From assembly GCF_001426085.1 (NCBI RefSeq), contig NZ_LMRR01000003.1, positions 199,231-236,833 of the forward strand: a stretch of DNA of 37,603 bases, read 5' to 3'. How positions within the stretch are numbered: position 1 is the first letter of the stretch; each line of letters starts with the position of its first letter. Of the stretch, positions 23,215-31,675 are shown piece by piece. The DNA is from Rhodococcus sp. Leaf278 (lineage in GTDB: Bacteria > Actinomycetota > Actinomycetes > Mycobacteriales > Mycobacteriaceae). The notes below the pieces were generated by a model. The model saw only the letters and a program-made list of their open reading frames with translations. It was not told the DNA's origin and ran no database searches. The translations under genes were made by a program, and so were the position numbers.

Positions 23215-24294
23215 GTGGACAGCACTACGTCGGGAAGCGTCACGCTCAAAACGGTCGCAACTGCTGCAGGAGTGCATGTCTCGACCGTCTCCCGAGCTCT
23301 TCGACGCGTTGCACTCGACCCGGCCGGCGCCAGCGACGGAGATCTGCGATTGTTCGAGCTGGCCCGCGAGATGGACTACGTCCCCAACCCCAACGCGGCA
23401 AGCTTGACCACCAAGAAGTCCACCGCGTTCGGAGTACTGGTCCCGCGATTGACCGATGTGGTGCTCTCGGCGATGTACGACGCCATCGAGGAAACAGCAA
23501 ACCGGGCAGGCTACGAGACCTTCGTCGCCAACACCCACGACGACCCGATTCAGCAGCGTCGACGTATCGACCTCCTGCTCGGCCGCAACGTCGATGGCCT
23601 CATCTTCGGGGACGCTCGCCTCGACAGCGACAACCTCGACAACCTCCAACGCCGAGGCATCAAGTTCGTGCTCATCAGCCGTCGGTACCCGGGGATGACC
23701 TCGGTGACGTGCGACGACCATCGGGGCGGCTACCTCGCCGGTGAGCACTTGGCCGGACTCGGCCACACCCGAGTGGGGATCGTGTCCGGCCCGGCGTGGG
23801 CCAGTACCGGAATCGACCGATTGGAGGGCTGCCGAGCCGCCCTCCGTGATGCAGGCATCGACGTTCCGGACGAGTACGTCCGAGAAGAGGGATTCGATCC
23901 CGACGCCGGAAGGCGCGGGGCGAGCGCCCTGCTGGCACTGCCGACTCCCCCGACGGCCATCTTCGCCACCAACGACTTCAGCGCAATCGGAGTACTCGGC
24001 GTGCTGCGTGAATCGGGGCTGCAGCCAGGACGCGACGTCGCCGTCGTCGGCTACAACGACATCTCGATCTGCAGCGAGCTGACCGTTCCCCTGACCACGA
24101 TCCACAGCCCACACCGCGAAATCGGCACCCGTGCAGCAGAAATGCTGCTGGCCGTCACCCACGGACTTCCGGCATCCTCGATGGCATTGACACCGACACT
24201 CGTCGTACGCGACTCGACGGTTCCGGGGCGAACCGCACACGCTCGCCCCTCACCCATCGAGAGGACGACCACGGATCAACGCATCGGTACGTGA
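23215..24294 (+). CDS. LacI-family transcriptional regulator of the catabolic operon
   Basis: A 359-residue regulator with an N-terminal helix-turn-helix VTLKTVATAAGVHVSTVSRAL (residues 9-29), a hinge region (MDYVPNPNAASLTTKKS), and a periplasmic-binding-protein-like effector domain with VDGLIFG, HLAGLGHTRVGIVSG, AIFATNDFSAIGVL and VVGYNDI. The start is GTG 23215 with GAGGGGAA upstream. The divergent formamidase gene and the near-perfect operator between them suggest autoregulation and repression of the pathway, with release by a pathway compound. LacI regulators usually sense sugars or nucleosides, so a pyridine or amide effector would be unusual; a sugar or nucleoside ligand linked to the kinase module downstream is the alternative. 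Its 3' end overlaps the opposite PfkB gene by 45 bases. Confidence 0.92.
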   Translation: MDSTTSGSVTLKTVATAAGVHVSTVSRALRRVALDPAGASDGDLRLFELAREMDYVPNPNAASLTTKKSTAFGVLVPRLTDVVLSAMYDAIEETANRAGYETFVANTHDDPIQQRRRIDLLLGRNVDGLIFGDARLDSDNLDNLQRRGIKFVLISRRYPGMTSVTCDDHRGGYLAGEHLAGLGHTRVGIVSGPAWASTGIDRLEGCRAALRDAGIDVPDEYVREEGFDPDAGRRGASALLALPTPPTAIFATNDFSAIGVLGVLRESGLQPGRDVAVVGYNDISICSELTVPLTTIHSPHREIGTRAAEMLLAVTHGLPASSMALTPTLVVRDSTVPGRTAHARPSPIERTTTDQRIGT

Positions 24295-25188
24295 CCGAGA
24301 CGGAGCCGTCGCAGGTCCCCGCTCGGTCACCGCAAGTGCTGCAGCAGCATTGGCCCGCAGCGCCGCGTCGTACAGACCGAGTCCACGGGAGAGTCCCGCC
24401 AACAACACCCCGGCGTGAGCATCGCCCGCACCGTTCGAGTCCACCGCGTGCACCTCGAACCCGGGCACCGACTGCGGCGTTCGTTCACCGCCCGCGATCC
24501 GACAACCGTCCGGACCGGTACGCAGTACCACCGAGGCATCGGGCCGCAGTCGTCTCACCAATTCGGCTGCGATGGAGTCGATGTCGACCTCACCCGTCAT
24601 GAGCATGCCCTCGCGCAGATTGACGCTCACGATGTCGGCACGGGCGAGAACGACGTCCACCACGTCGCGTTCGAGCGTGGCGATCAAAGGGGACGGATCG
24701 AACAACACCGTGGTATCCGAGGGCAGCGTCGGTAGCCACGTGGTCAGCGCCGCAGCGTTGCTCTCGTGCGCCAACCCGTATCCGGTGACGTACACCAAGT
24801 CTGCACTCCGCACCCCTGCCGCCTCGAGGTCCCCGATTCTCAGTTCCGCCTCGGCCCCCGGGTAGGTGACGAACGTACGCTCGGTGTTCGCATCGACGAG
24901 GGCGATGCAGAATCCCGAGTCCCGTTCCGCTGGTGCGGTATTGACGATGAGCGCACCGCTGGAAGACAGAGCTTCGCGGACGATCGAACCGTAGTGGCCG
25001 GAGCCGTGTCTGCCGGCGAAGATCACCGGAAGATCGTCACGAATCGCGGCGACCATCACATTGAGTCCACCGCCCGCGGTCTCGTTCAGTGACGTTGCCA
25101 CGACGTCTCCACCCGGTTGCGGGACCTCGGGAACGGCCATCACAACGTCGACGATGACCTGGCCGGTGTGGATCAGTCGCGGACTCAC
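24250..25188 (-). CDS. PfkB-family sugar/nucleoside kinase (YegV-like position)
   Basis: A 312-residue ribokinase-fold kinase. The substrate-binding GGGLNVMVAA motif is at 39-48 and the ATP-site motif DSNGAGDAHAGVLLAG at 250-265 carries the catalytic Asp256. It would phosphorylate a sugar or nucleoside with ATP. The start GTG 25188 overlaps the permease stop (GTGA), making it the last gene of the GntR-glycohydrolase-permease-kinase set. By position it corresponds to E. coli YegV in yegTUVW. If the glycohydrolase releases a ribose-type sugar, this kinase would trap it as a phosphate ester (inference). Substrate not readable from sequence. Confidence 0.9.
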   Translation of the reverse strand: MSPRLIHTGQVIVDVVMAVPEVPQPGGDVVATSLNETAGGGLNVMVAAIRDDLPVIFAGRHGSGHYGSIVREALSSSGALIVNTAPAERDSGFCIALVDANTERTFVTYPGAEAELRIGDLEAAGVRSADLVYVTGYGLAHESNAAALTTWLPTLPSDTTVLFDPSPLIATLERDVVDVVLARADIVSVNLREGMLMTGEVDIDSIAAELVRRLRPDASVVLRTGPDGCRIAGGERTPQSVPGFEVHAVDSNGAGDAHAGVLLAGLSRGLGLYDAALRANAAAALAVTERGPATAPSRSRTDALIRGRPLDG

Positions 25189-26651
25189 CGCGCTGCGGTC
25201 TCGGTCCGGCGGGCTCCCCCGGTGGCGAGATACAGACCTGCGGCAACCACGAACGACGCCACCCAGCCGAGACCGTTGTCACCGATCCAGCTGCCCGACA
25301 GCGGCCCGGTGTAGATGACGTCGCCATCCACGGCGATGGCAGTGAACAGGAACCCCACGACGATGCCCGCTGCCCAGCTCACGAAGGCATACCAATTGAC
25401 TCCGCCGGTGTACCAGTAGCGACTGCTGTTGCCCACGTTCATGATCGAGGCCGAATCGTACGTCTTTCGTTTGATCATGTCGGACATGAACACACCGAGC
25501 CACGCCGTCAGTGGTACCGCGAGAACCGAGATGAACGTGATGAACGGCCCATAGAAGCCGTCGGAGATCAGCATGAAGTAGATGGCACCGACGAACGTGA
25601 CGAAGACGTCGACTCCGACCGCATAGACCCGCTTGATCCGGAAGCCGAGGGTCAACGTGGTGAGACTGGCCGAATAGACCGAAAGGTGGTTGGACAGCAA
25701 CAATCCGCCGAATGCGGTGATCAGGTAAGGAACAGCCATCCAGGCCGGAAGAATTTCTCGGATTGCCGCAACCGGATCCGATGCGGACGCGAGGCTGTTG
25801 TCACCTGCCGAGAGCAGCGCGCCGAGCCCGATCAGCAGAACGAGCGGGATTCCGGCGCCGGCAGCGCTGGAGAGCACCAGCGAGCCGGCTCCCACACTCT
25901 TCCGCTGATATCGCGACATGTCGGCTCCGGCATTTGCCCAACCGATACCTGTTCCTGCAGCGATGGTTCCGACACCGATGACCATCGCACTGATGGAACC
26001 GGCCGGGGTACTGGTCACTGCAGTCCAGTCGACGGTGGCGATCAGAAAGATCGCGACAAAGATGTTCAGCGCGCCGAAGATCCACGTCGACCAGCGTTGG
26101 ATGACGAGGATGGCCGCATGCCCCAGGCCGCTGACCACCAGTGTCAGCACGATGAAGACGACGATGGAGACGATCGTGACGACGGCGTGATCCTTCGCGA
26201 CGCCGGATCCACCGAAGATCAGTGTGAAGATCGACAGCAACACGAATGCCGCGGTAGTGGTGTTGACAGTTTCCCAGCCGAGCCGCGACATCAGCGAGAC
26301 CAGCGTGGGGCCGATGTTTCCGCGAACCCCGAAGGTGGCCCGCGACAACGTGAGACTGGGGGCCCCGCCACGTTTACCGGCAATCGACACGATTCCGACG
26401 ATGGCGAACGAACCCGCCGCGCCCACCAACGCAACGATCAACGCTTGCCAGATGTTCAGACCGGTGAAGACCACCAAGGTTGCCCCGAGCGGTAGACCGA
26501 GGATGGAGATGTTCGCGGCGAACCACACCCAGAACAACTGCAACGGGTTACCGTTGCGCTCGTCGTCCGGGACGGGTTCGATCCCCCGAGTTTCCAGCGA
26601 CAGTGCGTCGACTGCCGTGTCCGATGCAGACGTGGAAGCGGAAAAGGTCAT
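25185..26651 (-). CDS. NCS1-family permease (purine-cytosine permease type)
   Basis: A 488-residue permease with about 12 membrane segments. The opening ETRGIEPVPDDERNGNPLQ followed by LFWVWFAANISILGLPLGA is the classical start of the purine-cytosine permease branch of NCS1, and ANAGADMSRYQ is the conserved segment after the fifth helix pair. Such carriers take up nucleobases, nucleosides, allantoin, hydantoins or pyridoxine-like compounds with H+ or Na+. ATG 26651 has GGAG eight bases upstream; the gap from the glycohydrolase gene is 30 bases and the stop overlaps the kinase start. In the equivalent E. coli set the carrier is the MFS protein YegT, so the transporter type differs while the enzymes are kept. 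Confidence 0.92.
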   Translation of the reverse strand: MTFSASTSASDTAVDALSLETRGIEPVPDDERNGNPLQLFWVWFAANISILGLPLGATLVVFTGLNIWQALIVALVGAAGSFAIVGIVSIAGKRGGAPSLTLSRATFGVRGNIGPTLVSLMSRLGWETVNTTTAAFVLLSIFTLIFGGSGVAKDHAVVTIVSIVVFIVLTLVVSGLGHAAILVIQRWSTWIFGALNIFVAIFLIATVDWTAVTSTPAGSISAMVIGVGTIAAGTGIGWANAGADMSRYQRKSVGAGSLVLSSAAGAGIPLVLLIGLGALLSAGDNSLASASDPVAAIREILPAWMAVPYLITAFGGLLLSNHLSVYSASLTTLTLGFRIKRVYAVGVDVFVTFVGAIYFMLISDGFYGPFITFISVLAVPLTAWLGVFMSDMIKRKTYDSASIMNVGNSSRYWYTGGVNWYAFVSWAAGIVVGFLFTAIAVDGDVIYTGPLSGSWIGDNGLGWVASFVVAAGLYLATGGARRTETAAR

Positions 26652-26681
26652 GGTTGTGCTCCAAAGGTGAGTCGAACTGTG

Positions 26682-27683
26682 TCAGTTCGTATTACGGAGA
26701 GCGAGAAGTCGATCGACGAGGGGCTCCAGATCGAGTTTGTTCACGTCGGTGACCATTCGTATCGCTTCGCCGGGCCACGCTGCCAGGCCGCCGACGGCAC
26801 CTCGGACTGCGCCGGCTATTGCTGCGATCGTGTCGGTGTCGCCGCCGATGGTGGCGGCTGCCAGTACGACGTCCCAAGGGTCGTCGTACGCAACGGCCAA
26901 AGCAAAGGCCGCTACCACTGATTCCTGTGACGCGACGGAAGTACCGATGACGTCTGCCACTGTGTCAGTAATCTGTCTGTCGGCGGATGTGCCGACCAGG
27001 TCGACCGCCCAACGAATACGGGCTGCGATGTTTCCGCCGGCGACCCAATATCCACGGGTGGCCCCCTCGGTGGCGGCGGCGACACCGATGTCGACCGCCT
27101 CGTGCAAGTCCGCACCGGCGATCCCGGCGCTGATGGCTCCGGCAACCGCTGCGGCGGAGGCGATTCCGAGAGAGGTGTTGTGGGTGACGAAGCTGCAACT
27201 GTAGATGGCGTCGACGAACGGCGCGATTCCGCCGTCCAACGATGCCGCGATTGCCGCAGGTGTGATGCGCATGGCCGCACCGTTGGTGCTGCCGAACTTG
27301 CCCGCCTCGTTGGGGTCCGAGCCGTCGAGTATCCGTTCCACAGCTCGCTTCGTCGACGGTCCTAGCAGATCCAGCGATCCGCGCGCGGACATCTCCGACT
27401 CCCACGCGATCAAGGCGCGGGCGAATGCGGAGGGATCGACCACGCCGTCGCCGTCGATGATCAACTGGGCCAACATGATCGCCTGCTCGGTGTCGTCGGT
27501 GATCGAGCCTGCCGACATACCGTGCGCGATGAGCTGACGGGGACCGGCGGCGACGAAGCCGCGCAACTGTCCGTAGTCCTCGACGATGTCCTCCCGGCGC
27601 ATCGATTGCGTCGGCATTCCCAAGGCATCACCCAGCGCCAATCCGTAGAAGGCCCCGAGGGCGCGATCACGTGAAGTGAACAT
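26682..27683 (-). CDS. ADP-ribosylglycohydrolase-family N-glycosidase (YegU-like position)
   Basis: A 333-residue member of the ADP-ribosylglycohydrolase (ARH/DraG) fold. It starts MFTSRDRALGAFYGLALGDALG, the standard opening, and carries both metal-binding signatures: ITDDTEQ near residue 70 and GGDTDTIAAIAGA near 285, which hold two Mg ions. Family members cleave N-glycosidic bonds of ADP-ribose on proteins, and some act on free nucleosides or related small molecules. Placement between a nucleobase/nucleoside permease and a PfkB kinase argues for a catabolic small-molecule role rather than protein de-modification. The start ATG 27683 has AAGGA about nine bases upstream; 35 bases separate it from the GntR gene. 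Substrate unknown. Confidence 0.9.
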   Translation of the reverse strand: MFTSRDRALGAFYGLALGDALGMPTQSMRREDIVEDYGQLRGFVAAGPRQLIAHGMSAGSITDDTEQAIMLAQLIIDGDGVVDPSAFARALIAWESEMSARGSLDLLGPSTKRAVERILDGSDPNEAGKFGSTNGAAMRITPAAIAASLDGGIAPFVDAIYSCSFVTHNTSLGIASAAAVAGAISAGIAGADLHEAVDIGVAAATEGATRGYWVAGGNIAARIRWAVDLVGTSADRQITDTVADVIGTSVASQESVVAAFALAVAYDDPWDVVLAAATIGGDTDTIAAIAGAVRGAVGGLAAWPGEAIRMVTDVNKLDLEPLVDRLLALRNTN

Positions 27684-27718
27684 ATACACAATCCTTGCCG
27701 GTGCAGCGGTGAGACAGA

Positions 27719-28456
27719 TCAGGAATTGAAGGTGAGATGGAGCCGAAAGCGTTCGGGCGCAAGGAGGCTGACAACCTTCTCGACGAATCGACCCGATGCG
27801 TCCCGACTGACCCGGATGCTGTGCAGGTACGGGGTGCCTACCGGCACTTCGAGGACAGCCGCATCGGCCGAGTCCACCGGAACCACCGACACCCATTGCT
27901 CACCGGACGCAGCAGTCAGCCCGGCCGATTCGAGAGTTGCCGTGAGCGACTCCCGGACCAATCCGGTCTCGGGCAGTTCTGCGAGCGGCCCGAACGCCGG
28001 AATGCGGCTGCGCTCCAACGACACCGGACGACCGTCGACCACATGTCGCACTCGATCGACGGCAACGAAGTTCAGGGTCGGAGTTCCAGCCTCGGCAGCG
28101 AGTTCCGGATCCACGATGCGCTCGATGCGCAGAGTGCGGGTGTGCATCTCCACACCTGCAGACGACAGCGCCCGCGCCCAACCTTCGGCGGTCTCGATCT
28201 GGTGGCCGTCGAAGGTGACGAGCGATCCGATACCGCTTCGCTTTTGGATCAGTTTTTGCTCTTCCAGCTCGCTGAGCGCAGAACGAATGGTTCCGCGGCT
28301 GACCGAGAACTCGCGGGCGAGTTCGTTCTCGCCCGGCAAGAACGAGCCGGAGGGGATGTCACCGGACTCGATGGTGCTCTTCAACGACGCGAGCACCTGA
28401 TGACGCTTGTGGCGAGCACGCTCCGATGTGCGCTGAGTCATAGCGGGCTCGTTCAT
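27719..28456 (-). CDS. GntR-family regulator, HutC/UTRA type (YegW-like position)
   Basis: A 245-residue regulator. The N-terminal winged helix includes LPGENELAREFSVSRGTIRSAL, the classical GntR recognition region, and the rest is a UTRA ligand domain with LERSRIPAFGPLAELPETG and GTPYLHSIRVSRDASGRF. It heads the operon with the glycohydrolase, permease and kinase and probably controls it, with a small ligand released from or imported by the pathway. Start uncertain: ATG 28456 is taken, but ATG 28441 and 28471 are in frame and none has a clear ribosome site. An 8-bp palindrome CTGTACAG at 28485-28492 just upstream is a possible, weak operator. E. coli YegW is of the same type and similar length. 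Confidence 0.88.
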   Translation of the reverse strand: MNEPAMTQRTSERARHKRHQVLASLKSTIESGDIPSGSFLPGENELAREFSVSRGTIRSALSELEEQKLIQKRSGIGSLVTFDGHQIETAEGWARALSSAGVEMHTRTLRIERIVDPELAAEAGTPTLNFVAVDRVRHVVDGRPVSLERSRIPAFGPLAELPETGLVRESLTATLESAGLTAASGEQWVSVVPVDSADAAVLEVPVGTPYLHSIRVSRDASGRFVEKVVSLLAPERFRLHLTFNS

Positions 28457-28740
28457 GTCGATACCGTACATCCAGAAACCGAACCTGTACAGAGCCTGTT
28501 CAATTTGCCGACCTCTCCGCTGGAGCGCATATCGGGACAGCCCCAGTCTTCGATGGGTGCTGGCAGGAATATCGCCACGTGACGGAGATCGCGCCGGGCC
28601 TCTACCTGGGCTTTCCCCTTGCGGTACGGATCGCGCTGCACTTCTATGTTTGATACGCCCTCGGCACAGGGAAGGCGTCCAACCGGCGCACGTGAGGCAC
28701 ATCGATCCGAACGCGCCACTACATCCGAGGAGAATTGCAC

Positions 28741-30492
28741 ATGTCCACCACCGTGGCCGATCAGCTCGTTCGAGGACTCGTCGACGCCGGCGTACAGCGC
28801 ATCTACGGCATCGTCGGCGACAGTCTCAATCCGGTGGTCGACGCTGTGCGTCGCACCGGCGGATCGGCCAAGGGCGGTATCGACTGGATTCACGTACGGC
28901 ACGAGGAAGCCGCGGCGTTCGCAGCATCGGCCGACGCGCAGACCACCGGCACGCTGGCCGTATGTGCGGGTTCGTGCGGACCCGGAAATCTGCATCTGAT
29001 CAACGGCTTATACGACGCACACCGTTCCGGCGCACCGGTTCTGGCGATCGCGTCGCACATTCCCAGCAGTGAGATCGGCTCGGGTTACTTCCAGGAGACG
29101 CACCCCGATCGGCTCTTCGGCGAATGCTCGCTCTACAACGAGTTCGTCTCCACCGCCGAGCAGGCACCTCGGGTGTTCCGCGCGGCAATCAATGCCGCCG
29201 TCACCGGCGGCGGGGTGTCGGTGCTGACCATTCCCGGCGACATCGCCGAGCTGTCGGCCGCCGGATCGATGGACCCGATCGCTATTCCCTCGGTACCGGT
29301 CGTCACACCGCCCGCGGCGGACATCCAGAAATTGGCGGACGCCATCAACAGTGCCGAGAAGGTTGCCATCTTCGCGGGCTACGGCGTCAAGGGCGCTCAC
29401 GACGAGGTAGTGGCCTTCGCCGACACCATCGGCGCTCCCGTCGGACATTCGTTGCGCGGCAAGGAATTCATCCAGTACGACAACCCGTACGACGTCGGCA
29501 TGACGGGGCTGCTCGGCTACGGGGCTGCGCATGCCGGAATCCACGACGCCGATCTGCTCATCCTGCTCGGCACGGACTTTCCGTATCAGCAGTTCTTGCC
29601 GGAGAACGTCACGACCGCGCAGATCGACATCGATCCGACCAAGCTCGGGCGCCGGACGTCGGTGCAGTACCCGATTCACGGAGATGTTCGTGCGACGCTG
29701 AATGCGCTGCAGCCGTTGGTGACTCGTAAGACCGACCGCCGCTACGTGGAGAAGTGGGTGGACAAGCACAACGACCTGATGGGCAAGACCGTCGGCGCGT
29801 ACACCCGCAACGCTGAGAAGCTCGTCCCAATCCATCCCGAGTACGCCGCGTCGGTACTCGACGACCTCGCCGACGACGATGCCGTGTTCACTACCGACAC
29901 CGGCATGTGCAACGTGTGGACCGCGCGCTACATCAACCCCACCGGCAAAAGGGCTTTCGTCGCGTCGATGCTGCACGGCTCCATGGCCAACGCGTTGCCG
30001 CACGCCATCGGTGCGCAGTTCGCCAACCCGGGTCGCCAGGTGGTCTCGATCTCCGGCGACGGCGGCTTCTCGATGCTGCTCTCCGAACTCTTGACCGTCG
30101 CGATGTACAAGCTGCCGGTCAAGATCGTGCTGTTCGACAATTCGACGTTGGGCATGGTCAAGGCCGAAATGCTCGTCGACGGCCTGCCCGACTTCGGCGT
30201 CGACGTGCCCCCGGTCGATTACACCGGCATCGCCACCGCCGCGGGTATCCATGCACAACGCGTCGACCAGCCCGAGGACATTCGCGGCGCACTCGAAGCC
30301 GCCTTTGCTGTCGACGGTCCGGCCTTGGTCCAACTGATCACCGATCCGCTGGCGCTGTCCGTACCGCCCACCATCACCGGGGAGCAGATCAAGGGCTTTG
30401 CGCTGGCGATGAGCAAGGTCGTACTCAACGGCGGCGTCGGCGAAGCCGTTCGGATGGCGAAGTCGAATCTGCGTAACGTGCCGCGCCCGTAG
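28741..30492 (+). CDS. poxB: Thiamine-pyrophosphate-dependent pyruvate oxidase (pyruvate:quinone type)
   Basis: A 583-residue TPP enzyme of the acetolactate synthase/pyruvate oxidase family, near the 572 residues of E. coli PoxB. The N-terminal half has MSTTVADQLVRGLVDAGV, YGIVGDSLNP and the catalytic glutamate in VRHEEAAAFAA; the middle domain binds FAD; the C-terminal half holds the TPP/Mg motif SGDGGFSMLLSELLT ending in DNSTLGMVK. It oxidises pyruvate to acetate and CO2 and passes electrons to quinone at the membrane, a stationary-phase or overflow route. ATG 28741 with GGAG about nine bases upstream is preferred over the TTG at 28735. The 284-base region upstream, shared with the GntR gene, shows no clear promoter to me. 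Confidence 0.9.
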   Translation: MSTTVADQLVRGLVDAGVQRIYGIVGDSLNPVVDAVRRTGGSAKGGIDWIHVRHEEAAAFAASADAQTTGTLAVCAGSCGPGNLHLINGLYDAHRSGAPVLAIASHIPSSEIGSGYFQETHPDRLFGECSLYNEFVSTAEQAPRVFRAAINAAVTGGGVSVLTIPGDIAELSAAGSMDPIAIPSVPVVTPPAADIQKLADAINSAEKVAIFAGYGVKGAHDEVVAFADTIGAPVGHSLRGKEFIQYDNPYDVGMTGLLGYGAAHAGIHDADLLILLGTDFPYQQFLPENVTTAQIDIDPTKLGRRTSVQYPIHGDVRATLNALQPLVTRKTDRRYVEKWVDKHNDLMGKTVGAYTRNAEKLVPIHPEYAASVLDDLADDDAVFTTDTGMCNVWTARYINPTGKRAFVASMLHGSMANALPHAIGAQFANPGRQVVSISGDGGFSMLLSELLTVAMYKLPVKIVLFDNSTLGMVKAEMLVDGLPDFGVDVPPVDYTGIATAAGIHAQRVDQPEDIRGALEAAFAVDGPALVQLITDPLALSVPPTITGEQIKGFALAMSKVVLNGGVGEAVRMAKSNLRNVPRP

Positions 30493-30603
30493 ATCGGATT
30501 GCAGCCCAGAACATCGGCGCGGCGGGATCGACCCGTCGCGCCGATATTCTTGTCGGTACCTCGATCTACCCTTCGACGATCAACCGGCACCGAGGAGACG
30601 TCC

Positions 30604-31536
30604 ATGCCAGCATTCGTCGAACACGACACCCTGTCCATCGCCTGCCCCGAGGTCCATCACGAGGCGACCATGCGTATGACGTTTCAGCGAACCCTGCGCG
30701 TGCCCGACGACGGCACGGAGTACAACTTGCCGCCTGGATTGGGCTCGTTTCCCCTGCGGCAGAACGATTCTGCCGACGGCGCTCTGCTGCCGATGTGGCA
30801 GTCCGAAGCGTGTTGGATCGATTTCTCCGGGAACTACCCATTCCTGGTCACGGTCGCAGCGGGATCGATCAACGTGGTCACCGGCTCCCCGTGGTCCGCG
30901 CGACCGAACTTCGAGGAGGAGGACTACTTCGAGGTCCCCGAGCAGCCGTGGCTGGACGGGTTCAACGTCGGTGAGGGCACGGTGCGGCAGTTCGTCGCAA
31001 TGCCACTCGGTGCCGGGTACACGGTGGAAGAACAACTCTCGACCGAGCCCGCCATCGGCGGCATACGCGTCGCCGCCTACCCGCTGAAGGCAACCGTGTG
31101 GGATGCCCGGCCACCCAGCCCCCCACTGCCGGACTTCATCGTCTGCGCCGCGCCGGCATCGGACATGGGTCTCGGCGGCGGAGGTTCGATCCGGCAGACC
31201 ATCGCATCGCCCCTTCGCCACCACGACGACTGGGATCTGGACCACGGAATCGAGTTCACCGTCGATATCGCCAACAGCGATGAGTGGCAACACTCGACCG
31301 GCGAGGTGCCGCCGACCATGCCGCCCTCGGCCGCGGATTACACGCGGGCCGGATTGCCGTGGTTCCTCTGGTACAACGACTTCGCCGGAGCACGCCGCGG
31401 ATCGGCCGAGCTCGCGAACACGAAGTCGGTGAAAGATCAGGGCACCGCACACGGCGCGGAACCGTTGTCGGAGAACGAGAGCTTCGACGAACCGATGCCC
31501 ACCGTCCTCGGCGGGCACTACACACCGAAGGGGTGA
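30604..31536 (+). CDS. Conserved protein of unknown family, upstream of the TerA-like gene
   Basis: A 310-residue protein that I do not recognise. It starts at ATG 30604 with GGAG about eight bases upstream. It has no signal peptide or membrane segment and is rich in aromatic residues and prolines: FPLRQNDSADGALLPMWQ, EACWIDFSGNYPF, DYFEVPEQPWLDGF and a C-terminal GLPWFLWYNDFAGARRGS. A region GYTVEEQLSTEPAIGGIRVA then IASPLRHHDDWD looks like strands of a beta-sandwich. The C-terminal ~35 residues are charged and probably flexible. Its position 139 bases before a TerA/TerD-type gene on the same strand suggests a stress-related partner, but this rests on position only. Confidence 0.75.
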   Translation: MPAFVEHDTLSIACPEVHHEATMRMTFQRTLRVPDDGTEYNLPPGLGSFPLRQNDSADGALLPMWQSEACWIDFSGNYPFLVTVAAGSINVVTGSPWSARPNFEEEDYFEVPEQPWLDGFNVGEGTVRQFVAMPLGAGYTVEEQLSTEPAIGGIRVAAYPLKATVWDARPPSPPLPDFIVCAAPASDMGLGGGGSIRQTIASPLRHHDDWDLDHGIEFTVDIANSDEWQHSTGEVPPTMPPSAADYTRAGLPWFLWYNDFAGARRGSAELANTKSVKDQGTAHGAEPLSENESFDEPMPTVLGGHYTPKG

Positions 31537-31675
31537 TCGAGCGCTCGGTATTCACAGTGCCGACGCGCCTACGACGCTCCCGGCCGGTGTTGTTCGTCGG
31601 AACAGCGGTTATTGTCGACGGACCGCCCAAACCGGACATCGCGATCCGGTACCCGACCGTTCGGAAGGCACCACC

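Noticed and set aside
28619..28740. Promoter for poxB
   Set aside because: TTGCGG with TATGTT or TTGATAC elements can be picked out, but the spacing is poor and alternatives are equally good.
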